Shown piece by piece: positions 14,670-22,135 of a stretch of 36,878 nucleotides of DNA. The translations under genes were made by a program, and so were the position numbers. The notes under the pieces are model-generated. The model saw only the letters and a list, made by a program, of their open reading frames with translations. It was not told the origin of the DNA and made no database searches. This stretch comes from DASUDX01 sp036275365 (GTDB taxonomy: Bacteria > Pseudomonadota > Gammaproteobacteria > Nevskiales > Nevskiaceae), in assembly GCA_036275365.1 (NCBI GenBank), contig DASUDX010000080.1, positions 1 to 36,878 on the forward strand, read 5' to 3'. Within the stretch, counting starts at the first letter, position 1. Every line of letters begins with the position of its first letter.

Positions 14670-16471
14670 CGCGACCGCTGGCGGTCGATCCAGGCCCGTA
14701 CCGCGCGCTCCAGCTCGTCCAGCGGAATCGCGCCCTGGGCCAGCACCGCGTCATGGAAGCCGCGGATGTCGAAGCGCTCGCCGAGCTGCTCGCGGGCCTC
14801 GCGGCGCAGCGCCTGGATGCGCAGCTCGCCGATCTTGTAGGCCAGCGCCTGGCCCGGCGTGCCGATGTAGCGATCGATCTCGTTGACGATGTCGAGCTCG
14901 GCCTTGGGCGCGTGGGTGCGGAAGTAGTCGATGGCCTGCTGGCGGCTCCAGCCCTTGGCGTGCAGCCCGGTGTCGACCACCAGCCGCACCGCCCGCCACA
15001 TCTCGTAGGTGAGCTGGCCGAACTTGGAATAGGGATCGCGATACAGGCCGAGGTCCTCGCCCAGCGATTCCGAGTACAGCCCCCAGCCTTCGACGAACAC
15101 CGTCATCTCCAGCCCGTACTTGCGGAACGCCGGCTGCGCGCCCAGCTCCTGGGCCAGGGCGATCTGCAGATGGTGGCCGGGCATCGCCTCGTGCACGGTC
15201 AGCGCCTCCATCTCCCAGATCGGCCGCGAATCCGGGCGGTAGAGGTTGGTATAAAAGTAGCCGGCGCGGGTGCCGTCCGCCGAGGGCGGGAAGTAGTAGG
15301 CGGTGGTGGTGTAGGGCGCGCTGCTGTCGGGGATCGGGCGCAGCCCGTAGGGCGTGCGCGGCAGGGTGCCGAACAGCCGGGTCAGTTCCGGATCGATGCG
15401 CTTGGCGATCTGCAGATAGTGGTTGAACAGCGCCTCGCCGGTCGGGTGGAAGAAGCGCGGATCGCTGCGCAGGAACTGGAAGAAGGCGGCCAGATCACCG
15501 TCGAAGCCGGTGGCGGTCTTGAGCGCCTCCATCTGCGCGCGGATGCGCGCCACCTCGGCGAGGCCGATCTGGTGGATGGCCTCGGCGTCCAGATCGGTGG
15601 TGGTGTGCAGGCGGATCAGGAAATCGTAGTGCGCCGCGCCCTGTGGCCGTGCCGAGAGCCCCACCGCCTGCGGGCAGGCCGGCAGATAGCGCTCGCGGAA
15701 GAACTGGCTGAAGCGCGCATAGGCCGGCAGCACCACCTCCGCGATCGCCGCCCGGGCGTCCGCGCGCAGCTGCGCCTGCTCGGCTGCCGAGAAGCTCGCC
15801 GGCAGGTCGCGGAAGGGCGCGTAGAACGGGCTCTCCTCGGGGCTGGCCACCTGCTGGCGCGCCAGCGGCGCCAGCACCTTCTCCATCAGCACCCGCGGCG
15901 GCAGCTGGCCCTCGGCCAGACCCTGCTCCATCAGCGCCTGGGTCTGGGCCACGCGGGTGTCGAAGGCGCGCAGGCGGGCGATCCAGTCCTGGTGGTCCTT
16001 GAGCGTGCTCAGACGCATCCACTCGAGGATCTCGTGGGCGGTCTGCAGGCCGCGGTCATGGCTGATCGGCAGCAGGAAGCCGCGGTAGCGGTGGGCCTCC
16101 AGTCCCTGCTCGAGCATCAGCCGGAACAGCCGGGCATTGAGCGCCGCCGCCGGCGACAGCCCGCCCAGATCCATCGCCTGCAGCGCGGCGAGGGTGGCGC
16201 GGTCCTCGCGGATGCCGGCCTCGATCGCCTCCAGGCGGGCATCGCTCCAGCGGTCGTTGTAGCGCGGATCGCCGAGATAGCTGGCGAACTCCGGGCTGCG
16301 CGCCAGCAGCCGCTCCCAGTGCTGGGCGTAGAGCGCCTCCAGGGCGGCCTCGCGCGCAGCGCCTGCCGCCGGAGCGGGGCCGGGGGTGGGCGCGCCGGGG
16401 GCGGTGGCGCAGCCGGTAAGCCCCGCCGCCAGCAGCAGGGCCAGAAGCGAGGCGGGGATCAGACGCGGCAT
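14666..16471 (-). CDS. DUF885 family lipoprotein, putative zinc peptidase
   Basis: This 601-residue protein has a lipoprotein signal with lipobox LTGC (Cys21), so it should be anchored to the periplasmic side of a membrane. After a Pro/Ala/Gly-rich linker (22-40) comes the DUF885 domain. It carries the motif HEAMPGHH (427-434), an HExxx(x)H-like metal site, followed by VEGWGLYSESL, which supplies a further Glu. These features resemble the thermolysin-like fold of carboxypeptidase-type enzymes, so a metallopeptidase is likely but not proven for this group. It lies four bases after pilR and overlaps the acyltransferase gene, so it is probably cotranscribed with the pilS-pilR pair. Confidence 0.88.
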   Translation of the reverse strand: MPRLIPASLLALLLAAGLTGCATAPGAPTPGPAPAAGAAREAALEALYAQHWERLLARSPEFASYLGDPRYNDRWSDARLEAIEAGIREDRATLAALQAMDLGGLSPAAALNARLFRLMLEQGLEAHRYRGFLLPISHDRGLQTAHEILEWMRLSTLKDHQDWIARLRAFDTRVAQTQALMEQGLAEGQLPPRVLMEKVLAPLARQQVASPEESPFYAPFRDLPASFSAAEQAQLRADARAAIAEVVLPAYARFSQFFRERYLPACPQAVGLSARPQGAAHYDFLIRLHTTTDLDAEAIHQIGLAEVARIRAQMEALKTATGFDGDLAAFFQFLRSDPRFFHPTGEALFNHYLQIAKRIDPELTRLFGTLPRTPYGLRPIPDSSAPYTTTAYYFPPSADGTRAGYFYTNLYRPDSRPIWEMEALTVHEAMPGHHLQIALAQELGAQPAFRKYGLEMTVFVEGWGLYSESLGEDLGLYRDPYSKFGQLTYEMWRAVRLVVDTGLHAKGWSRQQAIDYFRTHAPKAELDIVNEIDRYIGTPGQALAYKIGELRIQALRREAREQLGERFDIRGFHDAVLAQGAIPLDELERAVRAWIDRQRSR

Positions 16472-16475
16472 GGGA

Positions 16476-17840
16476 TCACTCCAGGTTGAGCTTCTTGAGC
16501 TTGTAGCGCAGCTGGCGGAAGGTCAGGCCCAGCAGCGCCGCGGCCTTGGTCTTGTTGTAGCGCGCCTGTTCCAGGGCGCGCTGGATGGCGCGCTTCTCCA
16601 TCTCCTCCACCTGCTCGCCCAGCGCCGTGCCGCTGGTGGCGGGGCGCGGCGGCTCGGGCGCAGCGGGCGTCTCCAGCCGCGCCGCCGGGCGCAGCTGCAG
16701 ATCGGCCAGGCGGATGGTGTCGTCTTCGCAAAGGGTGATGGCGCGCTCCAGCACATTCTCCAGCTCGCGCACATTGCCGGGAAACGGATACTCGGCCAGC
16801 GCCCGCAGCGCGGCCGCCTCGAGCTGCGGCGGCTGGCGGCGCCCGGCCTCGGCCGCCAGCCGGCCGAGGATATGGGTGGCGAGCTGGGGAATGTCGCCGG
16901 GGCGTTCGCGCAGCGCCGGGGTGCGCACCTCGATCACATTCAGGCGGTAGTAGAGATCCTGGCGGAAGCTGCCCTGGGCCACCCGCTCGGCGAGGTTCTG
17001 GTGGGTGGCGGAGATCAGCCGCACATTGACCGCCACCTCGGCCTCGGCCCCCACCGCCCGCACCGCGCGCTCCTGCACCGCGCGCAGCAGCTTGACCTGC
17101 ATGTGCAGGGGCAGCTCGGCCACCTCGTCGAGAAACAGGGTGCCGCCCTCGGCGCTCTGGAACAGCCCGGCCTTGTCCTTGATCGCCCCGGTGAAGGCGC
17201 CCTTGAGATGGCCGAAGAACTCGCTCTCCATCAGTTCGGAGGGAATCGCCCCGCAGTTGACCGGCACGAAGGGCCCGGCCGCCCGCGGACTGCGCGCATG
17301 GACCAGGCGCGCCACCCGCTCCTTGCCGGTGCCGGATTCGCCGTGGATGTGCACCGGCGCCTGGCTGCGCGCCAGGCGGTCGATCAGCCCGCGCAGCTCG
17401 ACGATGCTGGCGTGTTCGCCGAGCAGCCCACCGTCATCGCGCGGCGGGGTGCTGCCGCCTTCGCGCAGGCGCAGGCCGGTTTCCACCAGCTTGCGCAGCA
17501 CCGCCAGATCCACCGGCTTGGAGACGAAATCAAAGGCCCCGGCCTTGAGGCTTTCCACCGCCGCCTGGGCATTGCCATAGGCGGTGATCACCGCCACCGG
17601 GGTCTGCGGGTGGTGGCGCTGGATCTGCTGCACCAGCTCGATGCCGGTGCCATCGGGCAGCCGCATGTCGGTGATGCAGAAATCGAAGACGCTCTCGGCG
17701 AGCCGGGCGCGCGCCTCGCCGAGGCTCGCCGCCGCCTCGCTGCGCACCCCCATCCGCGACAGGGTGATCTCGAGCAGCTCGCGGATGTCCGCCTCGTCAT
17801 CGACCACCAGGGCGCGCGGGCTGCGGCTGGATGTGTTCAT
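16476..17840 (-). CDS. pilR: Sigma-54-dependent response regulator PilR
   Basis: This 454-residue NtrC-type activator has a receiver domain (about 8-122, phospho-acceptor Asp58 in ITDMRLPDG, Lys108). A sigma-54 AAA+ domain follows, with Walker A GESGTGKE (167-174), GAFTGA (214-219) and GGTLFLDEV. A C-terminal Fis-type helix-turn-helix ends in TKAAALLGLTFRQLRYKLKK. PilR activates the type IV pilin gene with RpoN when phosphorylated by PilS. Assignment as PilR rather than another NtrC member rests on the upstream pilS and the nearby sucCD, an order I associate with Xanthomonas relatives. No pil structural gene is in the window. The ATG at 17840, four bases after pilS, gives a normal receiver N-terminus. 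Confidence 0.92.
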   Translation of the reverse strand: MNTSSRSPRALVVDDEADIRELLEITLSRMGVRSEAAASLGEARARLAESVFDFCITDMRLPDGTGIELVQQIQRHHPQTPVAVITAYGNAQAAVESLKAGAFDFVSKPVDLAVLRKLVETGLRLREGGSTPPRDDGGLLGEHASIVELRGLIDRLARSQAPVHIHGESGTGKERVARLVHARSPRAAGPFVPVNCGAIPSELMESEFFGHLKGAFTGAIKDKAGLFQSAEGGTLFLDEVAELPLHMQVKLLRAVQERAVRAVGAEAEVAVNVRLISATHQNLAERVAQGSFRQDLYYRLNVIEVRTPALRERPGDIPQLATHILGRLAAEAGRRQPPQLEAAALRALAEYPFPGNVRELENVLERAITLCEDDTIRLADLQLRPAARLETPAAPEPPRPATSGTALGEQVEEMEKRAIQRALEQARYNKTKAAALLGLTFRQLRYKLKKLNLE

Positions 17841-17844
17841 GCCG

Positions 17845-19488
17845 CTACGGTAGCGCGGCGGCGGTAACCGGCACAGCAGCCGGGCCGCCCTCGGCGGGTG
17901 CGGTGAACACGATGCGGAAGCAGGCCCCGCTCTCGCCCTCGCGGTAACGCACCCGCGCCTGATTGATCTCGCACAGCTCGCGCACCAGGTACAGGCCCAG
18001 GCCATTGCCCTGGTGGGCGGTGCTGAAGAAGGGCTCGAAGATACGCTCGTGCAGCTCGCTGGCGATGCCCGGGCCGTTGTCGGCGACATCGAGCCAGAGC
18101 TGGCTGTCGTCACGCCCGCCGCTGACCATCACCACCACGCTGGCGCCGCCGCGGGCGCCGTGCTCGAAGGCGTTGTCCCAGAGATTGAACAGCACCTGCT
18201 GCAGATGGCTGGGATCGAAGCGCACCCGCAGCCGGGCATCGAGGTCGACCAGCTCGATCGGCCGCGGCTGCTGCGGATGCGCTTCCTGGTACTGGCCGGC
18301 GATGCGCACCAGAAAGGCCTTGAGCATCAGCGGTTCGGGCATGGCGGCATCGCGGCGCGACAGCGCCAGCACATCGCCAACGATCTTGTCGATGCGCCCG
18401 CTGTGGCGACGGATCATCTCCAGCAGGCGCTGGTTCTGGCCACGCAGCTCCTCGGACTCGGCCAGCAGCTGGCTGGCGTTGGCGATGGCCGCCAGCGGGT
18501 TGCGGATCTCGTGGGCGATGCTGGCCGAGAGCCGGCCCAGGGCGGCGAGCTTCATCTGCTGGGCGCGTTCGCGCAGCCGCGCGGTCTCCTCCAGCAGGAT
18601 CAGCACCGGGGCATCGGCACCGCTGCCGAGCCGGGTGAAATGCGGAATCACCTCGGCCTCGTCGCGCCCCAGGGCCAGCGGCAGATCGTTGTCCAGCCGC
18701 CCGGCCAGCCAGTGGTGCAGACGGTCGGCCAGCGGCCAGCTCTCGGTGCCCAGCGGGCGGCCCAGCGCGGTGTCGCTGGCGCGCAGCAGCCGCCGCGCCG
18801 CCTCATTGAGCAGGCGGATCTGGTTGTCGGCGCTGACCACCAGCACGCCGGCCTGCAGGTGGCTGATGATGCTGGCGTTCAGGCGCACCAGCGACTCCAC
18901 CTCGCTGCCCGCGGCCACCGCCCGCGCCTCGCTCTTGCGGGCGCGCTGGGCCACCGCGTTGGCGGCGATCACGGTGCCGAACAGCATCAGCCCGAGGGTG
19001 CCGGTGGCGGTGAAATCGGAGGTCTCGAAAGGCGAGCGCCACAGCCGGTAGAGCTCCTCGCCGAACACCGCCAGGGTGCCGGTGGCGGCGTAGGCCACCG
19101 CCACCCGCGGACTCAGAATCACCGCGCAGCCGACCGCCGGGGTCAGCAGCAGGGCGCCCAGTCCGCTCTGCACGCCGCCGCAGGCATAGACCAGAAACAG
19201 GATGGCGCTCACATCCACCCCGTAATGGGCGTGGGTGAGCAGGGTCAGCGGCAGGCGGCGGGTGAAGGTCAGCGCCAGCAGCACCAGCCCGGCCAGGGCA
19301 TAGCCCTGGTTGATGCGCTCGAAGGCGCGGCTGTCGAGCTGGTCGAACACCAGCGGCGCGCTGCCGGTCTGCTGCAGGGTCAGCAGCAGGGTCACCAGCA
19401 GCAGGCGGTAGACCGACAGCGCCAGCAGCAGGCGCCAGTCGTCCGGCACCATCGCGGCGGCGAAGCGGGCGCTCAGCCCTGCGCGCAT
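17845..19488 (-). CDS. pilS: Sensor histidine kinase PilS
   Basis: This 547-residue membrane kinase begins with about six transmembrane helices (25-180) carrying no large periplasmic loop, as in PilS. A PAS-like region (200-305) follows, then the dimerisation/phosphoacceptor box SIAHEIRNPLAA (His326), an N box (LWDNAFEHGA), and G boxes (DVADNGPGI, GNGLGLYLV). It autophosphorylates and passes phosphate to PilR. PilS is known to sense pilin levels through its membrane part and is polarly placed in Pseudomonas; whether that holds here is not visible. Its first 16 bases overlap the end of the small upstream gene, so translation is probably coupled. Confidence 0.92.
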   Translation of the reverse strand: MRAGLSARFAAAMVPDDWRLLLALSVYRLLLVTLLLTLQQTGSAPLVFDQLDSRAFERINQGYALAGLVLLALTFTRRLPLTLLTHAHYGVDVSAILFLVYACGGVQSGLGALLLTPAVGCAVILSPRVAVAYAATGTLAVFGEELYRLWRSPFETSDFTATGTLGLMLFGTVIAANAVAQRARKSEARAVAAGSEVESLVRLNASIISHLQAGVLVVSADNQIRLLNEAARRLLRASDTALGRPLGTESWPLADRLHHWLAGRLDNDLPLALGRDEAEVIPHFTRLGSGADAPVLILLEETARLRERAQQMKLAALGRLSASIAHEIRNPLAAIANASQLLAESEELRGQNQRLLEMIRRHSGRIDKIVGDVLALSRRDAAMPEPLMLKAFLVRIAGQYQEAHPQQPRPIELVDLDARLRVRFDPSHLQQVLFNLWDNAFEHGARGGASVVVMVSGGRDDSQLWLDVADNGPGIASELHERIFEPFFSTAHQGNGLGLYLVRELCEINQARVRYREGESGACFRIVFTAPAEGGPAAVPVTAAALP

Positions 19489-19682
19489 TTCCCGCAGCGG
19501 CCGTCAGCGGAGAGCGTCTGGGCCGGCAGATAGACCCCGCAGCGGGCACAGCGCTGCATGGGCTCGAAGGCGGGCGGCGCCGGTGGCGGGTCCTGGCGCA
19601 GCGCCTGCTGGCGCCGCCAGACATTCCAGGCCCGCCAGGCCAGCACGGCCACGCCCAGCAGGATCAGCAGCTTGATGAGCAT
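19473..19682 (-). CDS. PP0621-family small membrane zinc-ribbon protein
   Basis: This 69-residue protein begins with one hydrophobic helix (about 2-18), then a basic stretch and a proline-rich linker. It ends in a compact metal-binding module with two CxxC pairs (CARCGVYLP and CGKCAQG). It matches the PP0621 family of uncharacterised small proteins commonly found beside pilS and pilR. The layout suggests a membrane-anchored zinc ribbon on the cytoplasmic side, possibly a partner of PilS. That role is inference from position. It is the first gene of the minus-strand run and overlaps pilS by 16 bases. A -10-like TACACT lies 28 bases upstream. Confidence 0.8.
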   Translation of the reverse strand: MLIKLLILLGVAVLAWRAWNVWRRQQALRQDPPPAPPAFEPMQRCARCGVYLPAQTLSADGRCGKCAQG

Positions 19683-19709
19683 CGGAGGGGGTGCGAGGAG
19701 GCCTGTGCC

Positions 19710-19715
19710 AGTGTA
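19710..19715 (-). promoter_or_regulatory. Candidate -10 of the pilS-pilR operon
   Basis: TACACT on the minus strand lies 27 bases before the ATG at 19682 and would give a leader of about 20 bases. The surrounding CTACACTGGCA is identical to the string before mksF. The hexamer 17 bases upstream (ACGGCC) is not a -35 match, so confidence is limited. Confidence 0.35.
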
Positions 19716-19740
19716 GCCGCTGGGCCCACCCCGGCCGTTT

Positions 19741-19769
19741 TTGCGGCCAACCGGACATTGGCGGACAAT
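19741..19769 (+). promoter_or_regulatory. Candidate sigma-70 promoter of sucC
   Basis: TTGCGG (19741-19746) and GACAAT (19764-19769) are separated by 17 bases, with three and four of six consensus matches. A leader of about 85 bases would result. This is the least GC-rich spot in the 180-base divergent space between the pilS operon and sucC. A small GGCCG/CGGCC hairpin with a T-rich loop (19733-19748) overlaps the -35. Confidence 0.35.
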
Positions 19770-19862
19770 CGGCGCCCTCGCCGCGGTCGTCGCGGCGGTC
19801 GGTGCCGGCCCGGGTGGCGGCGCCCATCACCATCGAACTGGTCCACCGTCAGTGGGGAACGC

Positions 19863-21026
19863 ATGAATCTGCATGAATATCAGGCCAAGGCGCTGTTCGC
19901 GCGCTACGGCATCCCGGTGCCCGAGGGCGTGCTCGCCGAATCGCCGGAGGCGGCCCGGGCGGCGGCCAAGCAGCTGGGAACCGAGAAGGTCGTGGTCAAG
20001 GCCCAGGTGCATGCCGGCGGTCGCGGCAAGGCCGGTGGCGTCAAGCTGGTGAGCGGACCGGATGCGGCCGAGGAGGCCGCCAAGGGCATGCTCGGCAAGA
20101 AGCTGGTGACCAAGCAGACCGGCGCCGGCGGCCTGCCGATCAACTCGGTGTGGGTTGAGAAACCATCGAACATTGCGCGCGAGTTGTATGTTTCCGGCCT
20201 CGTCGACCGCACCCGCGAGTGCATCGTGTTCATGGCCTCGGCGGCCGGGGGCATGGACATCGAGGAAGTGGCCGAGCACACCCCGGAGAAGCTCAAGCAC
20301 ATCTTCGTGGCGCCCGCCGCCGGCCTGCAGCCCTACCAGGCCCGCGAGCTGGGCTTCTTCATGGGGCTGAGCAAGGAACAGACCGACCAGTTCACCAAGA
20401 TCCTGCTCGGCCTCTACCGCATCCTCACCGAGTGCGATGCCAGCATGGTGGAGATCAACCCGCTGATCGTCACCAGCGAGGGCCATGTGGTGGCGCTCGA
20501 CGCCAAGCTCAACTTCGACGACAACGCGCTGTTCCGCCAGAAGGACATCGCCAACCAGCGCGATCCTTCGCAGGAGGATGAGCGCGAGCGCCTCGCCTCC
20601 AAGTACGACCTCAACTATGTGACCCTGGAAGGCGACATCGGCTGCATGGTCAATGGCGCGGGTCTGGCGATGGCCACCATGGACATCGTCAAGCTGCACG
20701 GCGGCCAGCCCGCCAACTTCCTCGATGTCGGCGGCGGCACCACCGCCGAGAAGGTCACCGAGGCGTTCAAGCTGATCACCTCCAGCCCCGAGGTGAAGGC
20801 CATCTTCATCAACATCTTCGGCGGCATCGTGCGCTGCGATCTGATTGCCGAGGGCATCATCACCGCGGTCAAGCAGACCGGGCTGAAGCTGCCGGTGGTG
20901 GCGCGCCTGCAGGGCACCAACATGGAAAAGGGTCAGGCCATGCTGCGGGAGTCCGGCTTCGCCATCACCCCGGTATCCGATCTGACCGAGGCCGCCCAGA
21001 CCGTGGTGCGCCTGGCCAAGGGGTGA
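19863..21026 (+). CDS. sucC: Succinyl-CoA synthetase (ADP-forming), beta subunit
   Basis: This 387-residue ATP-grasp subunit opens with MNLHEYQAKALFARYGIPVP, as SucC does. It carries KAQVHAGGRGKAGGVK (nucleotide site), MVEINPLIV and the C-terminal flavodoxin-like part GGGTTAEKV and NIFGGIVRCDLIA. With SucD it converts succinyl-CoA, ADP (or GDP) and phosphate to succinate, ATP and CoA in the TCA cycle. The ATG at 19863 gives the exact family start and length (E. coli 388); the longer open frame upstream is unrelated sequence. It is followed, unusually, by a 172-base gap with a strong hairpin before sucD. Confidence 0.97.
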   Translation: MNLHEYQAKALFARYGIPVPEGVLAESPEAARAAAKQLGTEKVVVKAQVHAGGRGKAGGVKLVSGPDAAEEAAKGMLGKKLVTKQTGAGGLPINSVWVEKPSNIARELYVSGLVDRTRECIVFMASAAGGMDIEEVAEHTPEKLKHIFVAPAAGLQPYQARELGFFMGLSKEQTDQFTKILLGLYRILTECDASMVEINPLIVTSEGHVVALDAKLNFDDNALFRQKDIANQRDPSQEDERERLASKYDLNYVTLEGDIGCMVNGAGLAMATMDIVKLHGGQPANFLDVGGGTTAEKVTEAFKLITSSPEVKAIFINIFGGIVRCDLIAEGIITAVKQTGLKLPVVARLQGTNMEKGQAMLRESGFAITPVSDLTEAAQTVVRLAKG

Positions 21027-21037
21027 GACGGTGCCGT

Positions 21038-21064
21038 GCGGGACGGACCCGATGTCCGTCCCGC
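21038..21064 (+). other. 11-bp perfect hairpin after sucC
   Basis: Bases 21038-21048 and 21054-21064 are exact inverted repeats (11 bp, loop CCGAT), starting 12 bases after the sucC stop. No T tract follows, so intrinsic termination is unlikely to be complete. It may protect the sucC 3' end, mark a processing point, or attenuate reading into sucD. Confidence 0.6.
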
Positions 21065-21198
21065 CCGGCGAAAGACCTGCCATCGAGGGCGCTTGGCCCA
21101 GCGGGGATTGAACCTACGCCAGTCCCCGCCAGAGCCAGACGCGGCAGGAACCCGGCGCCAGGGATGGCACCATCAACTGAAGTTGGATCGAGACGAAC

Positions 21199-22074
21199 AT
21201 GTCCATTCTCATCAACAAGCACACCAAGGTCATCTGCCAGGGCTTCACCGGCAAGCAGGGCACCTTCCACTCCGAACAGGCCATCGCCTACGGCACCAAG
21301 ATGGTCGGCGGCGTCTCCCCGGGCAAGGGTGGCGGCACCCATCTCAACCTGCCGGTGTTCAACACCGCGCATGACGCGGTCGCCGCCACCGGCGCCGACG
21401 CCACCATGATCTATGTGCCGGCCCCCGGCGCGGCCGATGCCATCCTCGAGGCCGCCGATGCCGGCATCAAGGTGATCATCTGCATCACCGAGGGCATCCC
21501 GGTGAACGACATGATCAAGGTCAAGGCCACCCTGCGCAGCCGCTATCCGGGCTCGGTGCTGGTCGGCCCCAACTGCCCCGGCGTGATCACCCCGGGCGAG
21601 TGCAAGATCGGCATCATGCCGGGCCACATCCACAAGCCGGGCCGCATCGGCATCGTCTCGCGCAGCGGCACGCTGACCTACGAGACCGTGCACCAGACCA
21701 CCCAGAACGGCCTCGGCCAGAGCACCTGCGTGGGCATCGGTGGCGACCCGGTGCGCGGCCTCGGCTTCATCGATGTGATCGCCCTGTTCGAGAAGGACCC
21801 GGCCACCCACGGCATCATCATGGTCGGCGAGATCGGCGGCTCCTCCGAGGAGGAAGCCGCCGAGTACATCAAGGGCCATGTGAAGAAGCCGGTGGTCGCC
21901 TACATCGCCGGCGTGACCGCACCGGCGGGCAAGCGCATGGGCCATGCCGGTGCCATCATCGCTGGCGGCAAGGGCACGGCCGACGAGAAGTTCAAGGCGC
22001 TGGAGGCCGCGGGAGTCAAGACCGTGCGCTCGCCCGCCGATCTCGGCGCGGCGATGAAGGCCCTGCTGGGCTGA
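21199..22074 (+). CDS. sucD: Succinyl-CoA synthetase (ADP-forming), alpha subunit
   Basis: This 291-residue subunit begins MSILINKHTKVICQGFTG, the CoA-binding Rossmann start. It carries the phosphorylated histidine in GHAGAIIAGGKGTADEK (His249; His246 in E. coli) and the glutamate-bearing EIGGSSEEEAAEYI. It pairs with SucC to form the TCA-cycle enzyme. Length is normal. sucC and sucD are nearly always adjacent or overlapping, but here sucD starts 172 bases after sucC behind an 11-bp hairpin. It has no clear Shine-Dalgarno site. A second long hairpin starts eight bases after its stop. Confidence 0.97.
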   Translation: MSILINKHTKVICQGFTGKQGTFHSEQAIAYGTKMVGGVSPGKGGGTHLNLPVFNTAHDAVAATGADATMIYVPAPGAADAILEAADAGIKVIICITEGIPVNDMIKVKATLRSRYPGSVLVGPNCPGVITPGECKIGIMPGHIHKPGRIGIVSRSGTLTYETVHQTTQNGLGQSTCVGIGGDPVRGLGFIDVIALFEKDPATHGIIMVGEIGGSSEEEAAEYIKGHVKKPVVAYIAGVTAPAGKRMGHAGAIIAGGKGTADEKFKALEAAGVKTVRSPADLGAAMKALLG

Positions 22075-22081
22075 GCCTCCG

Positions 22082-22115
22082 CGGTCCGGCCCGCGCACGG
22101 TGCGGGCTCGGACCG
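22082..22115 (+). terminator. Long hairpin after sucD
   Basis: An outer 7-bp stem (CGGTCCG 22082-22088 with CGGACCG 22109-22115) continues into an inner 8-bp stem (22089-22096 with 22100-22107, one G-T pair). There is a single bulged T22108 and a three-base loop. It starts eight bases after the sucD stop and ends 20 bases before nadE. There is no T tract; it is terminator-like or 3'-end-protecting. Confidence 0.55.
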
Positions 22116-22135
22116 GCCTGGGCGGTCTGCCGATC

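Noticed and set aside
18013..19533. 506-codon plus-strand open frame opposite pilS
   Set aside because: It has the same low-complexity Gln/His/Gly/Ala composition as other antisense frames and no motif; pilS on the other strand is complete.
19733..19748. Intrinsic terminator GGCCG-TTTTTG-CGGCC before sucC
   Set aside because: The stem is only five base pairs and the T run is in the loop, not after the stem, so it does not fit an intrinsic terminator for either strand.
21085..21140. tRNA-like T-arm on the minus strand (GGTTCAATCCCC, read from 21103-21114)
   Set aside because: The loop fits GTTCAATC, but the T stem has an A-C mismatch, no matching acceptor 5' strand (TGGCCCA) lies upstream, and no clover-leaf or CCA end can be built.
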